Notes: generated from the letters alone by a model not told the origin. 64,000 bases of DNA from Mycolicibacterium sphagni (GCF_013337765.1 NZ_VBSB01000003.1:310001-374000), one strand, 5' to 3'; counted from the stretch's first letter, positions 18,694-28,505 are shown. Translations and numbers: made by a program.

Positions 18694-18825
18694 GTGGACG
18701 TCGATCGTTCTGCCCCCGAGCCCGACTCCGCCGCCCGTGACGACGCAGACGTTCATCCCGACGACGACGACGAGTCCCAGCGAGCAGCCCGCATTCCCCA
18801 TCCGGCCTTCTCGCGCGCAATCTGA
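18694..18825 (+). other. Possible 43-codon acidic mini-ORF in the 273-base gap before the transglutaminase operon
   Basis: The gap 18653-18925 holds no recognisable gene. A GTG at 18694 opens a 43-codon plus-strand frame with mycobacterium-like codon use, rich in Asp and Glu (a run of D residues near the middle), ending at TGA 18825. It could be a small protein, an upstream ORF in the leader of the 18926 operon, or chance in high-GC DNA. There is no ribosome site. Confidence 0.2.
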
Positions 18826-18925
18826 CACGCTCCCCAACGGTGGGCGGCGTAGTTAAGAAGAACGCCTCTGGAGAACCGCTGTGCGCCCTGCGCGTCGGCG
18901 TGGCGTGTGATGGGATTAGCGGCCT

Positions 18926-21900
18926 ATGGGTATCAAAGTGGCGCTGGAGCACCGCACCAGCTACACCTTCGACCGTTTGGTCGAGGTGCACCCGCACGTC
19001 GTCCGGCTACGGCCTGCGCCGCACTCGCGCACGCCCATCGAGGCGTACTCGCTGGAGGTCGAGCCCGCCGACCACTTCGTCAACTGGCAACAGGACGCGT
19101 TCGGCAACTTCCTGGCCCGGCTGGTCTTTCCCACCCGGACCCGGCAGCTGACCATCAAGGTCGGTCTGATCGCCGATCTCAAGGTGATCAACCCGTTCGA
19201 CTTCTTTATCGAGGACTACGCCGAGACGTTCCCGTTCACCTATCCCAAGGCGCTCAAGGACGATCTCGAGCCCTATCTGCGCCCCGTCGACGAAGCCGAA
19301 GAGGGTTCGGGGCCGGGGGAGTTGGTGCAGTCCTGGGTGCGCAATTTCGTCGTCGCGCCGAGCACGAGGACCATTGACTTCCTGGTCGGGCTCAACCGCG
19401 CCGTCAACGGCGACGTTGGGTACAGCGTGCGGATGGAGCCCGGGGTGCAGGCCCCGGACTTCACGTTGCAGACCGGGATCGGCTCCTGCCGCGACTCCGC
19501 GTGGCTATTGGTGTCGATTCTGCGTGAGCTCGGCCTGGCGGCCCGGTTCGTGTCCGGCTATCTGGTGCAGCTGTCGTCCGACATCGAGGCCCTCGACGGC
19601 CCGTCGGGACCGGCCGCCGACTTCACCGATCTGCACGCCTGGGCCGAGGTGTACATCCCCGGCGCGGGTTGGATCGGACTGGACGCCACCTCGGGACTGT
19701 TCGCCGGCGAGGGACACATCCCGCTGGCGGCCACTCCGCACCCGGCGTCGGCCGCGCCGATCACCGGCTCCACCGGCGTGGCCGAGGCCACCCTGGACTT
19801 CGCCAACATCGTCACCCGCGTCCACGAAGACCCACGCGTCACGCTGCCGTACACCGATGCGGCGTGGGCGGCCATCAACGCGCTCGGGACCCGCATCGAC
19901 CAGCGCCTGACCGATGCCGACGTGCGGCTGACCATCGGCGGGGAGCCGACGTTCGTCTCGCTCGACAACCAGGTCGACGAGGAATGGATCACCGCCGCCG
20001 ACGGCCCACACAAACGAGAACGTGCCTCGGTGCTGGCCGCGCGGCTCAAGGCGGTGTGGGCGCCCGGTGGCCTGGTGCAGCGCAACCAGGGCAAGTGGTA
20101 TCCCGGAGAGCCGTTGCCGCGCTGGCAGATCGGCATCCACTGGCGCCACGACGGCCAGCCGCTGTGGAATGACCCCGCGCTGCTTGCCGACCCGTGGGGC
20201 ACCGAATACACCGAGGTGGAACCCGAAGCCGCCCAGCAGGTGCTGGCGTTGATCGCCGAGGGTCTCGGGCTGCCGTCCAGCCAGGTGCGGCCGGCGTACG
20301 AGGACGCGCTGAGCCGGCTGGCCCAGGCCGTTCGCATGCCGTCCGGTGATCCGGTCGAGCCCGACGACGATCTGGAAGCCGACAGCCCGGCTGCCCGCGC
20401 GGCCCTGCTGGCCCGTCTGGAGGAATCGGTGGTCGACCCAGCGGCGTACCTGCTGCCCCTGCACCGCCGCGACGACGACACCGGCTGGGACAGTGCCGAC
20501 TGGCGGCTGCGCCGCGGCCGTGTCGTGCTTCTGGAGGGTGACTCGCCGGCCGGGCTACGGCTGCCGCTGGGCTCGATCAGCTGGCATCCGCCGCGCCCGT
20601 CGGTGCCCGCCGACCCGATCGCCAGCGGGCGACGGAGGCTGACCGTGGAGCGCGAGAGCGCCGACGCGGCTGTGGACGACGCCGACGACGCACCCACGAC
20701 CGCCTTGGTCGCCGAGGTCCGCGCCGGCTTCCTTTACATCTTCCTGCCGCCCACCGAGGAGCTGGAACACTTCGTCGACCTGATCGCCCGGGTGGAGTCG
20801 GCGGCGGCCAAGGTGGGTTGCGCGGTGGTGATCGAGGGCTACGGACCGCCGTCGGACGGCCGGCTGGAATCCATGTCGGTCACGCCGGACCCGGGTGTCA
20901 TCGAGGTCAACGTCGCACCCAGCAAGAGTTTCGCCGAGCAGCGCGATCAGCTTGCGACCCTCTACGACGAGGCCCGCAAGTCCCGGTTGTCGACCGAGTC
21001 GTTCGACGTCGACGGCACTCACGGCGGAACTGGCGGCGGCAACCACATCACGCTGGGCGGTATCACCCCTGCGGACTCACCGCTGCTGCGCAGGCCGGAC
21101 CTGCTGGTGTCGCTGCTGACCTACTGGCAGCGTCACCCCGCGCTGTCGTACCTGTTCGCAGGCCGTTTCATCGGCACCACATCGCAGGCCCCCCGCGTGG
21201 ACGAGGGCCGGTCCGAAGCCCTGTACGAACTCGAGATCGCCTTCGCCGAGATCGCCCGGCTCAGCTCGGAAAAGGGCCATTCCGCAAGCTCCAGTCAGCC
21301 GTGGGTCACCGACCGCGCCCTGCGCCACCTGCTGACCGACATCACCGGCAACACGCACCGCGCCGAGTTCTGCATCGACAAGCTCTACAGTCCCGACAGC
21401 GCCCGCGGCCGGCTGGGACTGCTGGAGCTGCGGGGCTTCGAGATGCCGCCGCACTACCAGATGGCGATGGTCCAGTCGCTGCTGGTGCGCGCGCTGGTTG
21501 CCCGGTTCTGGGAGCAACCGCTTCGGGCGCCGCTGATCCGGCACGGCCTCAATCTGCACGGCCGATACCTGTTGCCGCACTACATCATCCACGACATCGC
21601 CGACGTGTGCGCCGACCTGCGCGCGCACGACATCAACTTCGACACCAGCTGGCTGGACCCGTTCACCGAGTTCCGGTTTCCCCGGGTGGGCACCGCGGTG
21701 TTCGACCACGTCGAGATCGAGCTGCGCGGCGCCATCGAACCGTGGAACACCTTGGGTGAGGAATCCACCGGCACCGGCACCGCGCGCTACGTCGACTCGT
21801 CGGTGGAACGGATCCAGGTCCGCACGATCGGCGCGGACCGGCAGCGCCACGTGTTGACGTGTAACGGCTACCCGATCCCGATGTTGGCCACCGACAACCC

Positions 21901-22255
21901 CGACATCCAGGTCGGCGGGGTGCGCTACCGCGCCTGGCAACCGCCGAGCGCGCTGCACCCGACGATCACCGTCGACGGCCCGTTGCGCTTCGAGCTGGTC
22001 GACATCGCCACCGGGACGTCCCGTGGCGGCTGCACCTACCACGTCTCCCATCCGGGCGGCCGGGCCTATGACAGCCCGCCGGTCAACGCCGTCGAGGCGG
22101 AGTCACGGCGAAGCCGGCGCTTCGAGGCCACCGGGTTCACTCCCGGCAGGGTCGACGTCGCCGACATCAGGGAGAAGCAGGCCCGGCAATCGACGGACGT
22201 CGGTGCCGCGGGGATCCTCGACCTGCGCCGGGTGCGCACCGTGCTGCAGAACTGA
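18926..22255 (+). CDS. Transglutaminase-like plus DUF2126 protein
   Basis: The 1109-residue protein has a bacterial transglutaminase N-domain (residues 1-~150, LEHRTSYTFDRLVEVHPHVVRLRP), then a papain-like transglutaminase core with predicted triad Cys188 (GIGSCRDS), His237 (DLHAWAEV) and Asp253 (WIGLDATSG). A long DUF2126 region (~300-1100) follows (RLTIGGEPTFVSLDN, NHITLGGITPADSPLLRRPDLL). It is the Rv2566-like member from memory. Such proteins are predicted to cleave or transfer amide bonds in an uncharacterised peptide-modification pathway. The stop and next start overlap (TGATG). The start ATG 18926 has no strong ribosome site but matches the family N-terminus. Confidence 0.92.
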   Translation: MGIKVALEHRTSYTFDRLVEVHPHVVRLRPAPHSRTPIEAYSLEVEPADHFVNWQQDAFGNFLARLVFPTRTRQLTIKVGLIADLKVINPFDFFIEDYAETFPFTYPKALKDDLEPYLRPVDEAEEGSGPGELVQSWVRNFVVAPSTRTIDFLVGLNRAVNGDVGYSVRMEPGVQAPDFTLQTGIGSCRDSAWLLVSILRELGLAARFVSGYLVQLSSDIEALDGPSGPAADFTDLHAWAEVYIPGAGWIGLDATSGLFAGEGHIPLAATPHPASAAPITGSTGVAEATLDFANIVTRVHEDPRVTLPYTDAAWAAINALGTRIDQRLTDADVRLTIGGEPTFVSLDNQVDEEWITAADGPHKRERASVLAARLKAVWAPGGLVQRNQGKWYPGEPLPRWQIGIHWRHDGQPLWNDPALLADPWGTEYTEVEPEAAQQVLALIAEGLGLPSSQVRPAYEDALSRLAQAVRMPSGDPVEPDDDLEADSPAARAALLARLEESVVDPAAYLLPLHRRDDDTGWDSADWRLRRGRVVLLEGDSPAGLRLPLGSISWHPPRPSVPADPIASGRRRLTVERESADAAVDDADDAPTTALVAEVRAGFLYIFLPPTEELEHFVDLIARVESAAAKVGCAVVIEGYGPPSDGRLESMSVTPDPGVIEVNVAPSKSFAEQRDQLATLYDEARKSRLSTESFDVDGTHGGTGGGNHITLGGITPADSPLLRRPDLLVSLLTYWQRHPALSYLFAGRFIGTTSQAPRVDEGRSEALYELEIAFAEIARLSSEKGHSASSSQPWVTDRALRHLLTDITGNTHRAEFCIDKLYSPDSARGRLGLLELRGFEMPPHYQMAMVQSLLVRALVARFWEQPLRAPLIRHGLNLHGRYLLPHYIIHDIADVCADLRAHDINFDTSWLDPFTEFRFPRVGTAVFDHVEIELRGAIEPWNTLGEESTGTGTARYVDSSVERIQVRTIGADRQRHVLTCNGYPIPMLATDNPDIQVGGVRYRAWQPPSALHPTITVDGPLRFELVDIATGTSRGGCTYHVSHPGGRAYDSPPVNAVEAESRRSRRFEATGFTPGRVDVADIREKQARQSTDVGAAGILDLRRVRTVLQN

Positions 22256-25002
22256 TGGCTACGGCCGACCCGAATGTGGTCGGGGCGGGTCATTCTCGTA
22301 AGTTTGCAGGAGTACTTCAGTCAGGAGGTGGGCCGTTGTCGCTGTCGGCCGCCGGTTCTGGCTTGACCCGGCCCAGCCATGACCCCGACCGATTGCTGGC
22401 GGGGTACGGGGCCGCCCGCGCCCAGGACACGCTGTTCGACCTGCGTGGCGGGGCGGGCACGTTTGGCGGTACCGGATACGACGAGTTCGTCGACGCCACC
22501 GGTACCGTTCGCCCGTCGTGGCAGGAGCTCGGTGATCTCATCGGCGAGCGCGGTCGCGCCGGGCTGGAACGGTTGCGCGGTGTGGTGCGCGGGCTCGTCG
22601 ACAACGACGGCATCACCTATATCGAGGTGGACCACGACGGGGAGGCCGTCACCAACGGTGAGGGCATCGCGATGCCCGGACCGTGGCATCTGGACGGGAT
22701 ACCGCTGCTGCTGTCGGCCTCGGACTGGGAGACGTTGGAAGCCGGTGTGGTGCAACGGTCCCGCATCCTGGACGGGGTGCTGACCGATCTGTACGGCGAG
22801 CGCCGCGCGGTCACCAGCGGGATCCTGCCGCCGCAGTTGTTGTTCGGCCATCCCGGCTACATCCGGGCCGCGCGCGGCATCGACAACCCGGGCAGGCATC
22901 AGCTGTTCATGCTCGGCTGCGACGTGAGCCGGGCCGCCGACGCGCGGTTCGTGGTCAACGCCGACTGGGCGCAGGCGCCGTCGGGGGCCGGCTATGCGCT
23001 GGCCGACCGCCGGGTGGTGGCGCACGCGGTGCCCGACGTCTACGAGCGCATCGGCCCGCGCCCGGCGTCCCCGTTCGCCCAAGCGCTGCGGCTGGCGCTC
23101 ATCGAGGCCGCCCCCGAGGCTGCCGAGGACCCGGTGGTCGTGGTGCTCAGCCCCGGTATCCACTCCGAGACCGCGTTCGACCAGGCCTACCTGGCGTCGG
23201 TGCTGGGTTTCCCGCTGGTCGAGAGTGCCGATCTGGTGGTGCGCGACGGCAAGCTCTGGATGCGTTCGCTGGGCACCTTGAAGCGGGTCGACGTGGTGTT
23301 ACGCCGGGTCGACGCCGACTACGCCGATCCGCTGGATCTGCGACCGGATTCGCGCCTGGGTGTCGTCGGCCTGGTCGAGATGCAGCGGCGCGGTGCGGTG
23401 ACGGTGGTCAACACCCTCGGTGCCGGCATTCTGGAAAGCCCTGGGCTGCAACGCTTTCTGCCTCAGCTGGCCGATCGGCTGCTGGGGGAGAAGCCGCTGC
23501 TGGACACCCCGCAGCTGTATTGGGGCGGGTTCGAGCGGGAGCGTTCGCATCTGCTGGCACGGCTGAGCACCCTGCTGATCAAATCGACGGTCGGCGGCGA
23601 CACCATCGTGGGTCCGGCGCTGTCAACCGAACAGCGCGGCGAGCTGGCGGCCCGGATCGAGGCGCAGCCCTGGGAATGGGTCGGCCAGGAACTGCCGCAG
23701 TTCTCCTCGGCGCCCACCGACCACTACCCGGGCGGGCTGTCGGCGGCCAGTGTGGGCTTGCGGTTGTTCACCGTGTCGCAGCGCGGCGGGTACGCACCGA
23801 TGATCGGCGGACTTGGCTACGTGCTGGCGCCGGGCAACGCCGCCTACAAGCTGAAAACTGTTGCTGCCAAGGATATCTGGGTTCGGCCGCCCACCCGGGC
23901 GACGGCCGACACGCTGACCGTGCCGCCGGTGGAACTGCCCAGCGGCACCCGCTTCATCAGCTCTCCGCGCGTGCTGTCCGACCTGTTCTGGATGGGCCGC
24001 TACGGCGAACGGGCCGAGAACCTGGCTCGCCTGCTGATCGTGGCCCGCGAGCGCTACCACGAATACCGTTACCGCCAGGACATGGAGGGCAGCGAGTGCG
24101 TGCCGGTTCTGCTGGGGGCACTCGGCGCGCTCACCGGAACCGACACCGAGGCAACCGGGACCTACGCCGACGCGGTGGCCGGCGCGCAGCGCACGCTGTG
24201 GTCGCTGACGGTCGACAGGCGGCGCGCCGGATCGCTGGCCCAGTCCGTCGAACGGCTCGGACTGGCCGCCCGGTCGGTGCGCGATCAGATGTCCAACGAC
24301 ACCTGGATGGTGCTCGGCGCCGTCGAGCGGGCGCTGGCCGAGCCGGCCGCACAACCCAGCCCGCAACGCGGCACGCGGGTCGCCGACGATACCCAGCTGG
24401 CCAGTGCCCAGCAGCAGACGCTGGCCGGCATGCTGGCGCTGTCCGGGGTGGCCGCCGAATCGATGGTGCACGATGTCGGCTGGACGATGATGGACATCGG
24501 CAAGCGCATCGAGCGCGGGCTCGCGCTGACCGCGCTGCTGCGGGCGACGCTGACCACGGAACGCAGCGTCGGCGCCGAACAGACCATCACCGAATCCGCC
24601 CTGGTGGTGTGTGAGTCCTCGGTGATCTACCGCAGGCGCAATCTGGGCAAGGTTAGTGTGGCGGCTGTGGCCGACCTCGTGCTGTTCGACGGGGAGAACC
24701 CCAGATCGCTGGTCTACCAACTGGAACGACTGCGTTCGAACCTGCGCGCGCTGCCGGGAGCGTCGGGCTCGTCGCGACCCGAGCGGCTGGTCGACGATAT
24801 CGCCACGCGGCTGCGCCGGCTGAATCCGGCCGACCTCGAAGTCGTCGACGAGGAGGGCCGCCGCGCCGACCTCGACGCGCTACTGGGCTGGATTCACAAC
24901 GCGCTGCGTGACCTCTCCGACATCATCACCCGCGCCCAGCTGTCGCTGCCGGGTGACATGCAGCCGCTGTGGGGACCTGATCAGCGCCGGGTCATGCCAT
25001 GA
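22255..25002 (+). CDS. Circularly permuted ATP-grasp fused to alpha-E domain
   Basis: The 915-residue fusion has a circularly permuted ATP-grasp type 2 domain (residues ~40-540; YGERRAVTSGILPPQLLFGHPGYIRA, PQLYWGGFERERSHLLARL) and a C-terminal alpha-E helical domain (~575-910; SDLFWMGRYGERAENLARLLIVARERYHEYRYR). ATP-grasp enzymes form amide or thioester bonds through acyl phosphates. Together with transglutaminases this suggests peptide synthesis or tagging. In many bacteria the two domains are separate genes. It is the Rv2567-like member from memory. It overlaps its upstream neighbour by 1 base and its downstream neighbour by 4. Confidence 0.92.
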   Translation: MATADPNVVGAGHSRKFAGVLQSGGGPLSLSAAGSGLTRPSHDPDRLLAGYGAARAQDTLFDLRGGAGTFGGTGYDEFVDATGTVRPSWQELGDLIGERGRAGLERLRGVVRGLVDNDGITYIEVDHDGEAVTNGEGIAMPGPWHLDGIPLLLSASDWETLEAGVVQRSRILDGVLTDLYGERRAVTSGILPPQLLFGHPGYIRAARGIDNPGRHQLFMLGCDVSRAADARFVVNADWAQAPSGAGYALADRRVVAHAVPDVYERIGPRPASPFAQALRLALIEAAPEAAEDPVVVVLSPGIHSETAFDQAYLASVLGFPLVESADLVVRDGKLWMRSLGTLKRVDVVLRRVDADYADPLDLRPDSRLGVVGLVEMQRRGAVTVVNTLGAGILESPGLQRFLPQLADRLLGEKPLLDTPQLYWGGFERERSHLLARLSTLLIKSTVGGDTIVGPALSTEQRGELAARIEAQPWEWVGQELPQFSSAPTDHYPGGLSAASVGLRLFTVSQRGGYAPMIGGLGYVLAPGNAAYKLKTVAAKDIWVRPPTRATADTLTVPPVELPSGTRFISSPRVLSDLFWMGRYGERAENLARLLIVARERYHEYRYRQDMEGSECVPVLLGALGALTGTDTEATGTYADAVAGAQRTLWSLTVDRRRAGSLAQSVERLGLAARSVRDQMSNDTWMVLGAVERALAEPAAQPSPQRGTRVADDTQLASAQQQTLAGMLALSGVAAESMVHDVGWTMMDIGKRIERGLALTALLRATLTTERSVGAEQTITESALVVCESSVIYRRRNLGKVSVAAVADLVLFDGENPRSLVYQLERLRSNLRALPGASGSSRPERLVDDIATRLRRLNPADLEVVDEEGRRADLDALLGWIHNALRDLSDIITRAQLSLPGDMQPLWGPDQRRVMP

Positions 25003-25967
25003 CAACCACGCCGGCGGGCTGGGGGCACCGCCCGGCCGGAGGCGAGGGGGAGAGCGAAGCGACCCGGGGATTGACACGGGCCTACCGGGTCACGCATCGC
25101 ACCGAGTACAGCTACTCGGATGTGGTGACCAGTTCGTACGGCCGCGGCCACCTCACCCCGCGCGACACCAGCGGCCAACGCTGCCTGGCCTACGAACTCG
25201 ACATCGATCCCGTGCCGGCCGACCGGTCCACCAGCCGTGATGTGTACGGCAACATCAGCTCCTACTTCCACATCACCGAACGCCACGACGCCCTGACGGT
25301 GACCAGCCGCTCCGTCGTCGAGGTCGACCCACCACCCGCCGAGCTGTACGAGGCGGGCTGGGCGCTGGCTCCCTGGGAAGCCGTTCGGCCGGTCGGCCAC
25401 AACGGTGCCCTTGCCTCCGAGTTCACCCTTGACCTGCGCCCGCCCGAAATCAGTGACGCGGTACGGGAATACGCCGCACCCAGTTTCACGCCGGGCCGGC
25501 CACTCGTCGACGTCCTTCGCGACCTCAACGCGCGGATCTTCTCCGACTTCACCTACAAGTCCGGATCCACCACGGTGTCCACACAGGTGAGCGAGGTTTT
25601 GACGGCCAGGGAAGGGGTATGTCAAGACTTCGCCCGGCTGGCGATCGCCTGCCTGCGCGCCAACGGATTGGCGGCGAGTTATGTGTCGGGATACCTTGCC
25701 ACCGACCCGCCGCCGGGAAAGGAACGGATGTACGGCGTGGACGCCACCCATGCCTGGGCCGCGGTGTGGACCCCGCAAAACGATTGGCTCGGGCTGGATC
25801 CCACCAATGACCAACTGGTCGACGAGCGTTACATCACCGTCGGCTGGGGCCGCGACTACGCGGACATCCCGCCGCTGCGCGGCATCATCTACACCGATTC
25901 CGAGCGGAGCGTCATCGACGTCTCGGTCGACGTCGCGCCGTACGAAGAGGGTGCGTTGCATGCGTGA
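24999..25967 (+). CDS. Transglutaminase family protein (second copy)
   Basis: The 322-residue protein has the transglutaminase N-domain (YRVTHRTEYSYSDVVTSSYGRGHLTPR) and core. The predicted triad is Cys208 (GVCQDFARL), His251 (ATHAWAAVW) and Asp267 (GLDPTND). It lacks a signal peptide, so it is probably cytosolic like its neighbours. The ATG lies in an ATGA overlap with the ATP-grasp gene, and its stop overlaps the metallopeptidase gene by 8 bases. It resembles Rv2569c from memory. The operon thus carries two different transglutaminases. Confidence 0.92.
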   Translation: MTTTPAGWGHRPAGGEGESEATRGLTRAYRVTHRTEYSYSDVVTSSYGRGHLTPRDTSGQRCLAYELDIDPVPADRSTSRDVYGNISSYFHITERHDALTVTSRSVVEVDPPPAELYEAGWALAPWEAVRPVGHNGALASEFTLDLRPPEISDAVREYAAPSFTPGRPLVDVLRDLNARIFSDFTYKSGSTTVSTQVSEVLTAREGVCQDFARLAIACLRANGLAASYVSGYLATDPPPGKERMYGVDATHAWAAVWTPQNDWLGLDPTNDQLVDERYITVGWGRDYADIPPLRGIIYTDSERSVIDVSVDVAPYEEGALHA

Positions 25968-26988
25968 CTTCATCTGCCCCAACTGCGGCCAGCATCTGGC
26001 CTTCGAGAACTCGGTGTGCTTGTCGTGCGGAAGCAGGCTCGGGTTCTCGCTGGAGGACAAGGCGTTCCTGGTCATCGCATCAGGTGAGGACAGCGAGCAC
26101 GGCGGTGCCGTCGACGCCGCCGACTATCAGCTGTGCGCCAATCTGCATGCTGCCAAATGCAATTGGCTGGTCAAGGTGGCACCGGTGCGCAGGCTGTGTC
26201 AGTCGTGTGTGCTCACCCGCACCAGGCCCAACAACGCTGACACCGAGGCGATGGCTGCCTTTGCGCTGGCCGAGCAGGCCAAGCGTCGTCTGATCGCCGA
26301 ACTGTACGAACTCAAGCTGCCGATCGTCGGGCGCGACGAGGATCCGGGGTACGGGCTGGCTTTCGACCTGTTGTCCAGTTCGACGGAGAAGGTGTTCACC
26401 GGTCATGACAACGGTGTGATCACACTGGATCTAGCCGAGGGCGACGATGTGCATCGTGAGCAGTTGCGCACCTCGATGGACGAGCCGTATCGCACGCTGC
26501 TCGGCCACTTCCGCCACGAGGTCGGCCACTATTACTTCTATCGGCTGGTCGGTAACTCGCCGGCATATCTGGAACGGTTCACCGAATTGTTCGGCGAACC
26601 CGACGCCGACTACCAGGCCGCACTCGATCGTCACTACAGCGAGGGCGCGCCGTCGGGCTGGGCAAAGACCTACGTGTCCTCCTATGCCACCATGCATGCC
26701 GCCGAGGATTGGGCCGAGACGTTCGCGCATTACCTGCACATCCGCGACACCCTCGATACCGCCGCGGCATTCACCTTCGCCCCGGCAAACGCAACGTTCG
26801 ACCGAAGGCAGCTGGGCCCAAGCGGATTCGACAACATCATCGAGATGTGGCTGCCGCTGGCCTGGGCGCTGAACATGGTGAACCGGTCGATGGGCAAGGA
26901 CGACCTCTATCCGTTCGTGCTGCCGGTGCCGGTCCTGGAGAAGATGCGCTTCATCCACACCGTCATCGACGAGGTGACGTCCGCCTAG
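25960..26988 (+). CDS. Zinc-ribbon putative zinc metallopeptidase (Rv2568c-like)
   Basis: The 342-residue protein starts with a zinc ribbon (Cys6, Cys9, Cys20, Cys23: CPNC...CLSC) and carries a zincin-type HEVGH motif at residues 186-190 in HFRHEVGHYYFYRL. A likely further ligand region is ADW in AAEDWAETFAHYLHIRDTLD. It matches the putative zinc-binding metallopeptidase family that co-occurs with permuted ATP-grasp and alpha-E genes. It could process or remove the peptide product of the operon; that is inference. The start overlaps the transglutaminase stop by 8 bases. Confidence 0.88.
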   Translation: MRDFICPNCGQHLAFENSVCLSCGSRLGFSLEDKAFLVIASGEDSEHGGAVDAADYQLCANLHAAKCNWLVKVAPVRRLCQSCVLTRTRPNNADTEAMAAFALAEQAKRRLIAELYELKLPIVGRDEDPGYGLAFDLLSSSTEKVFTGHDNGVITLDLAEGDDVHREQLRTSMDEPYRTLLGHFRHEVGHYYFYRLVGNSPAYLERFTELFGEPDADYQAALDRHYSEGAPSGWAKTYVSSYATMHAAEDWAETFAHYLHIRDTLDTAAAFTFAPANATFDRRQLGPSGFDNIIEMWLPLAWALNMVNRSMGKDDLYPFVLPVPVLEKMRFIHTVIDEVTSA

Positions 26989-27005
26989 GCTTGCGGGCGC
27001 GGCAG

Positions 27006-28040
27006 TCAGCGGCCAGCTGCTGCAGAACAGAGTTGCAGCAGGCTTTCCGCGGTCGCGGTGACGGTCTCGGCGACCGGGCGTGGTTGCCAACCCAACTGGG
27101 TGATGGCTTTGGTGTTGTTTACCGCCTTCGGTGCACCAAGTAGGCCGGCCAGTTCGCGTAGTGACGGGAACGCCCGCGCGGCGGTGCGCACAACCCAGTC
27201 GGGAACTTCTCGGCGAGCCACTCGCGCGGCGTCGGCGCCGAGCCGGTCATGCAGGACGGCGGCGATCTCGGGGAGCGTCACCGGCTGGCCCGCCGCGGCG
27301 AGGTAGCGCTGCCCGGCGGCCTGCGGGCTCGTCATCGCGCGGATCAAGAGATCGGCGACGTCACGGACGTCGACGACGGCGAACGACGCGCGCGGAAGCA
27401 CCGGCGGACGACCGTGCAGCAGACCGTCGATGATCTGCACCGATGTCGACATGTTCTCGTCGAGCAGGGGGCCGAACACCCCGACGGGGTTCACCACTGC
27501 CAGCTCCGGGCTGCCTGGCTGCGCCGCGAACTGCCATGCCGCCTGTTCGGCCAAGGTCTTGGATTTCACGTAGGGGCTGACTGGTCCGTTGGTGTCGGTC
27601 CAATCGGTCTCATCGAACGGCGCACCCGATGGTTTCGGGCCGTAGCCGATGGCGGCGAACGACGAAGTGACCACCACGCGGCGCACCCCGGCCGCCGAGG
27701 ACGCTCGCAGCACCCGCAGAGTTCCCTCCCGCGCCGGGATGATGATGTCGTCTTCGTTCTCAGGCTGACGCGGCGGGAACGGTGACGCGACGTGCTGAAC
27801 GTACTGGCAGCCGTCGACCGCCTCGGCCCAGCCGTCGTCGGAATTTAGTTCGGCCGCAACCACTTCCAATTGACTGAGGTCGGCACCGACGCGCGCCAGG
27901 GAGCCGTGGATATCCTTGTCCCGGTTGAGGCTCCGGACCGTGGCGCGGACAAGGTAGCCGCTGTTGAGGAGTTGGGCGATCAGGTGGCCGGCGACGAAGC
28001 CGGTGCCGCCGGTGACGAGAACGCGGATGGGATCAGGCAT
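27006..28040 (-). CDS. NAD(P)-dependent epimerase/dehydratase family (aldehyde reductase-like, extended SDR)
   Basis: The 344-residue extended SDR has the N-terminal nucleotide-binding motif TGGTGFVAGH, the catalytic Ser region VVTSSFAAIGYG and the YVKSK (YxxxK) active site. The pattern resembles dihydroflavonol-4-reductase or aldehyde reductase relatives, which reduce carbonyls with NADPH; the real substrate is unknown. Its ATG overlaps the MerR gene stop by 8 bases, so the regulator and reductase form one transcript, a common arrangement when the regulator senses the enzyme's toxic carbonyl substrate. Confidence 0.88.
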   Translation of the reverse strand: MPDPIRVLVTGGTGFVAGHLIAQLLNSGYLVRATVRSLNRDKDIHGSLARVGADLSQLEVVAAELNSDDGWAEAVDGCQYVQHVASPFPPRQPENEDDIIIPAREGTLRVLRASSAAGVRRVVVTSSFAAIGYGPKPSGAPFDETDWTDTNGPVSPYVKSKTLAEQAAWQFAAQPGSPELAVVNPVGVFGPLLDENMSTSVQIIDGLLHGRPPVLPRASFAVVDVRDVADLLIRAMTSPQAAGQRYLAAAGQPVTLPEIAAVLHDRLGADAARVARREVPDWVVRTAARAFPSLRELAGLLGAPKAVNNTKAITQLGWQPRPVAETVTATAESLLQLCSAAAGR

Positions 28041-28500
28041 GGGTGTTCTCCTCAGCGAGCAGTTGTGCTCCCAGCGCTGTGATCTCGGGGATCATGGCTT
28101 GTTCGGCCGCGGTGTCGCCGCGTTCCCGGGCCGCCCACATCTGCGCCTTGGCGGCCACGTAGCGCTGGCGCAGTCGCAGACGCGCGATGTCGTCAGTCAG
28201 GCGTCGAGCGTGATCGGCGAAGAGCCGGTGCTGATCGGATGCGGCGTCTTCGCCACGGCGGATGTTGTCCACATAGGCGCGCATGTCATGCACACTCATC
28301 CCGGTGCTGCGCAGGCAGCTCAGCGATTCGATTGCGGCCACCAGGTGCGGTGGGTACCGGCGATGACTGCTGCTCGCATCGCGCGGAACCGGGTCGATGA
28401 GCCCGATCCGCTCGTAGTAACGCAGGGCCGACTCGGCCAAACCGGTCTGGCGAGACACTTCCTGAATCGTCAGGTCCCTGATCAGCGGTGTCGTTGGCAT
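28033..28500 (-). CDS. MerR family transcriptional regulator
   Basis: The 155-residue protein has the MerR winged helix (LTIQEVSRQTGLAESALRYYERIGLIDPVPRDASSSHRRY) and a dimerisation coiled coil (residues ~75-125). No metal-binding Cys cluster is present, so it is not a metal sensor of the classic type. The ATG at 28500 lies 5 bases after a -10-like box, suggesting a leaderless mRNA. Its own promoter has the MerR hallmark of a 19-base spacer with a palindrome, so autoregulation and co-control of the reductase gene are likely. Confidence 0.9.
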   Translation of the reverse strand: MPTTPLIRDLTIQEVSRQTGLAESALRYYERIGLIDPVPRDASSSHRRYPPHLVAAIESLSCLRSTGMSVHDMRAYVDNIRRGEDAASDQHRLFADHARRLTDDIARLRLRQRYVAAKAQMWAARERGDTAAEQAMIPEITALGAQLLAEENTHA

Positions 28501-28505
28501 ACCCC

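Noticed and set aside
18653..18925. Long minus-strand extension of the small membrane protein
   Set aside because: The extra ~115 residues are Arg-rich, low-complexity translation of antisense GC-rich sequence with no fold; a GTG start at 18652 gives a sensible protein.
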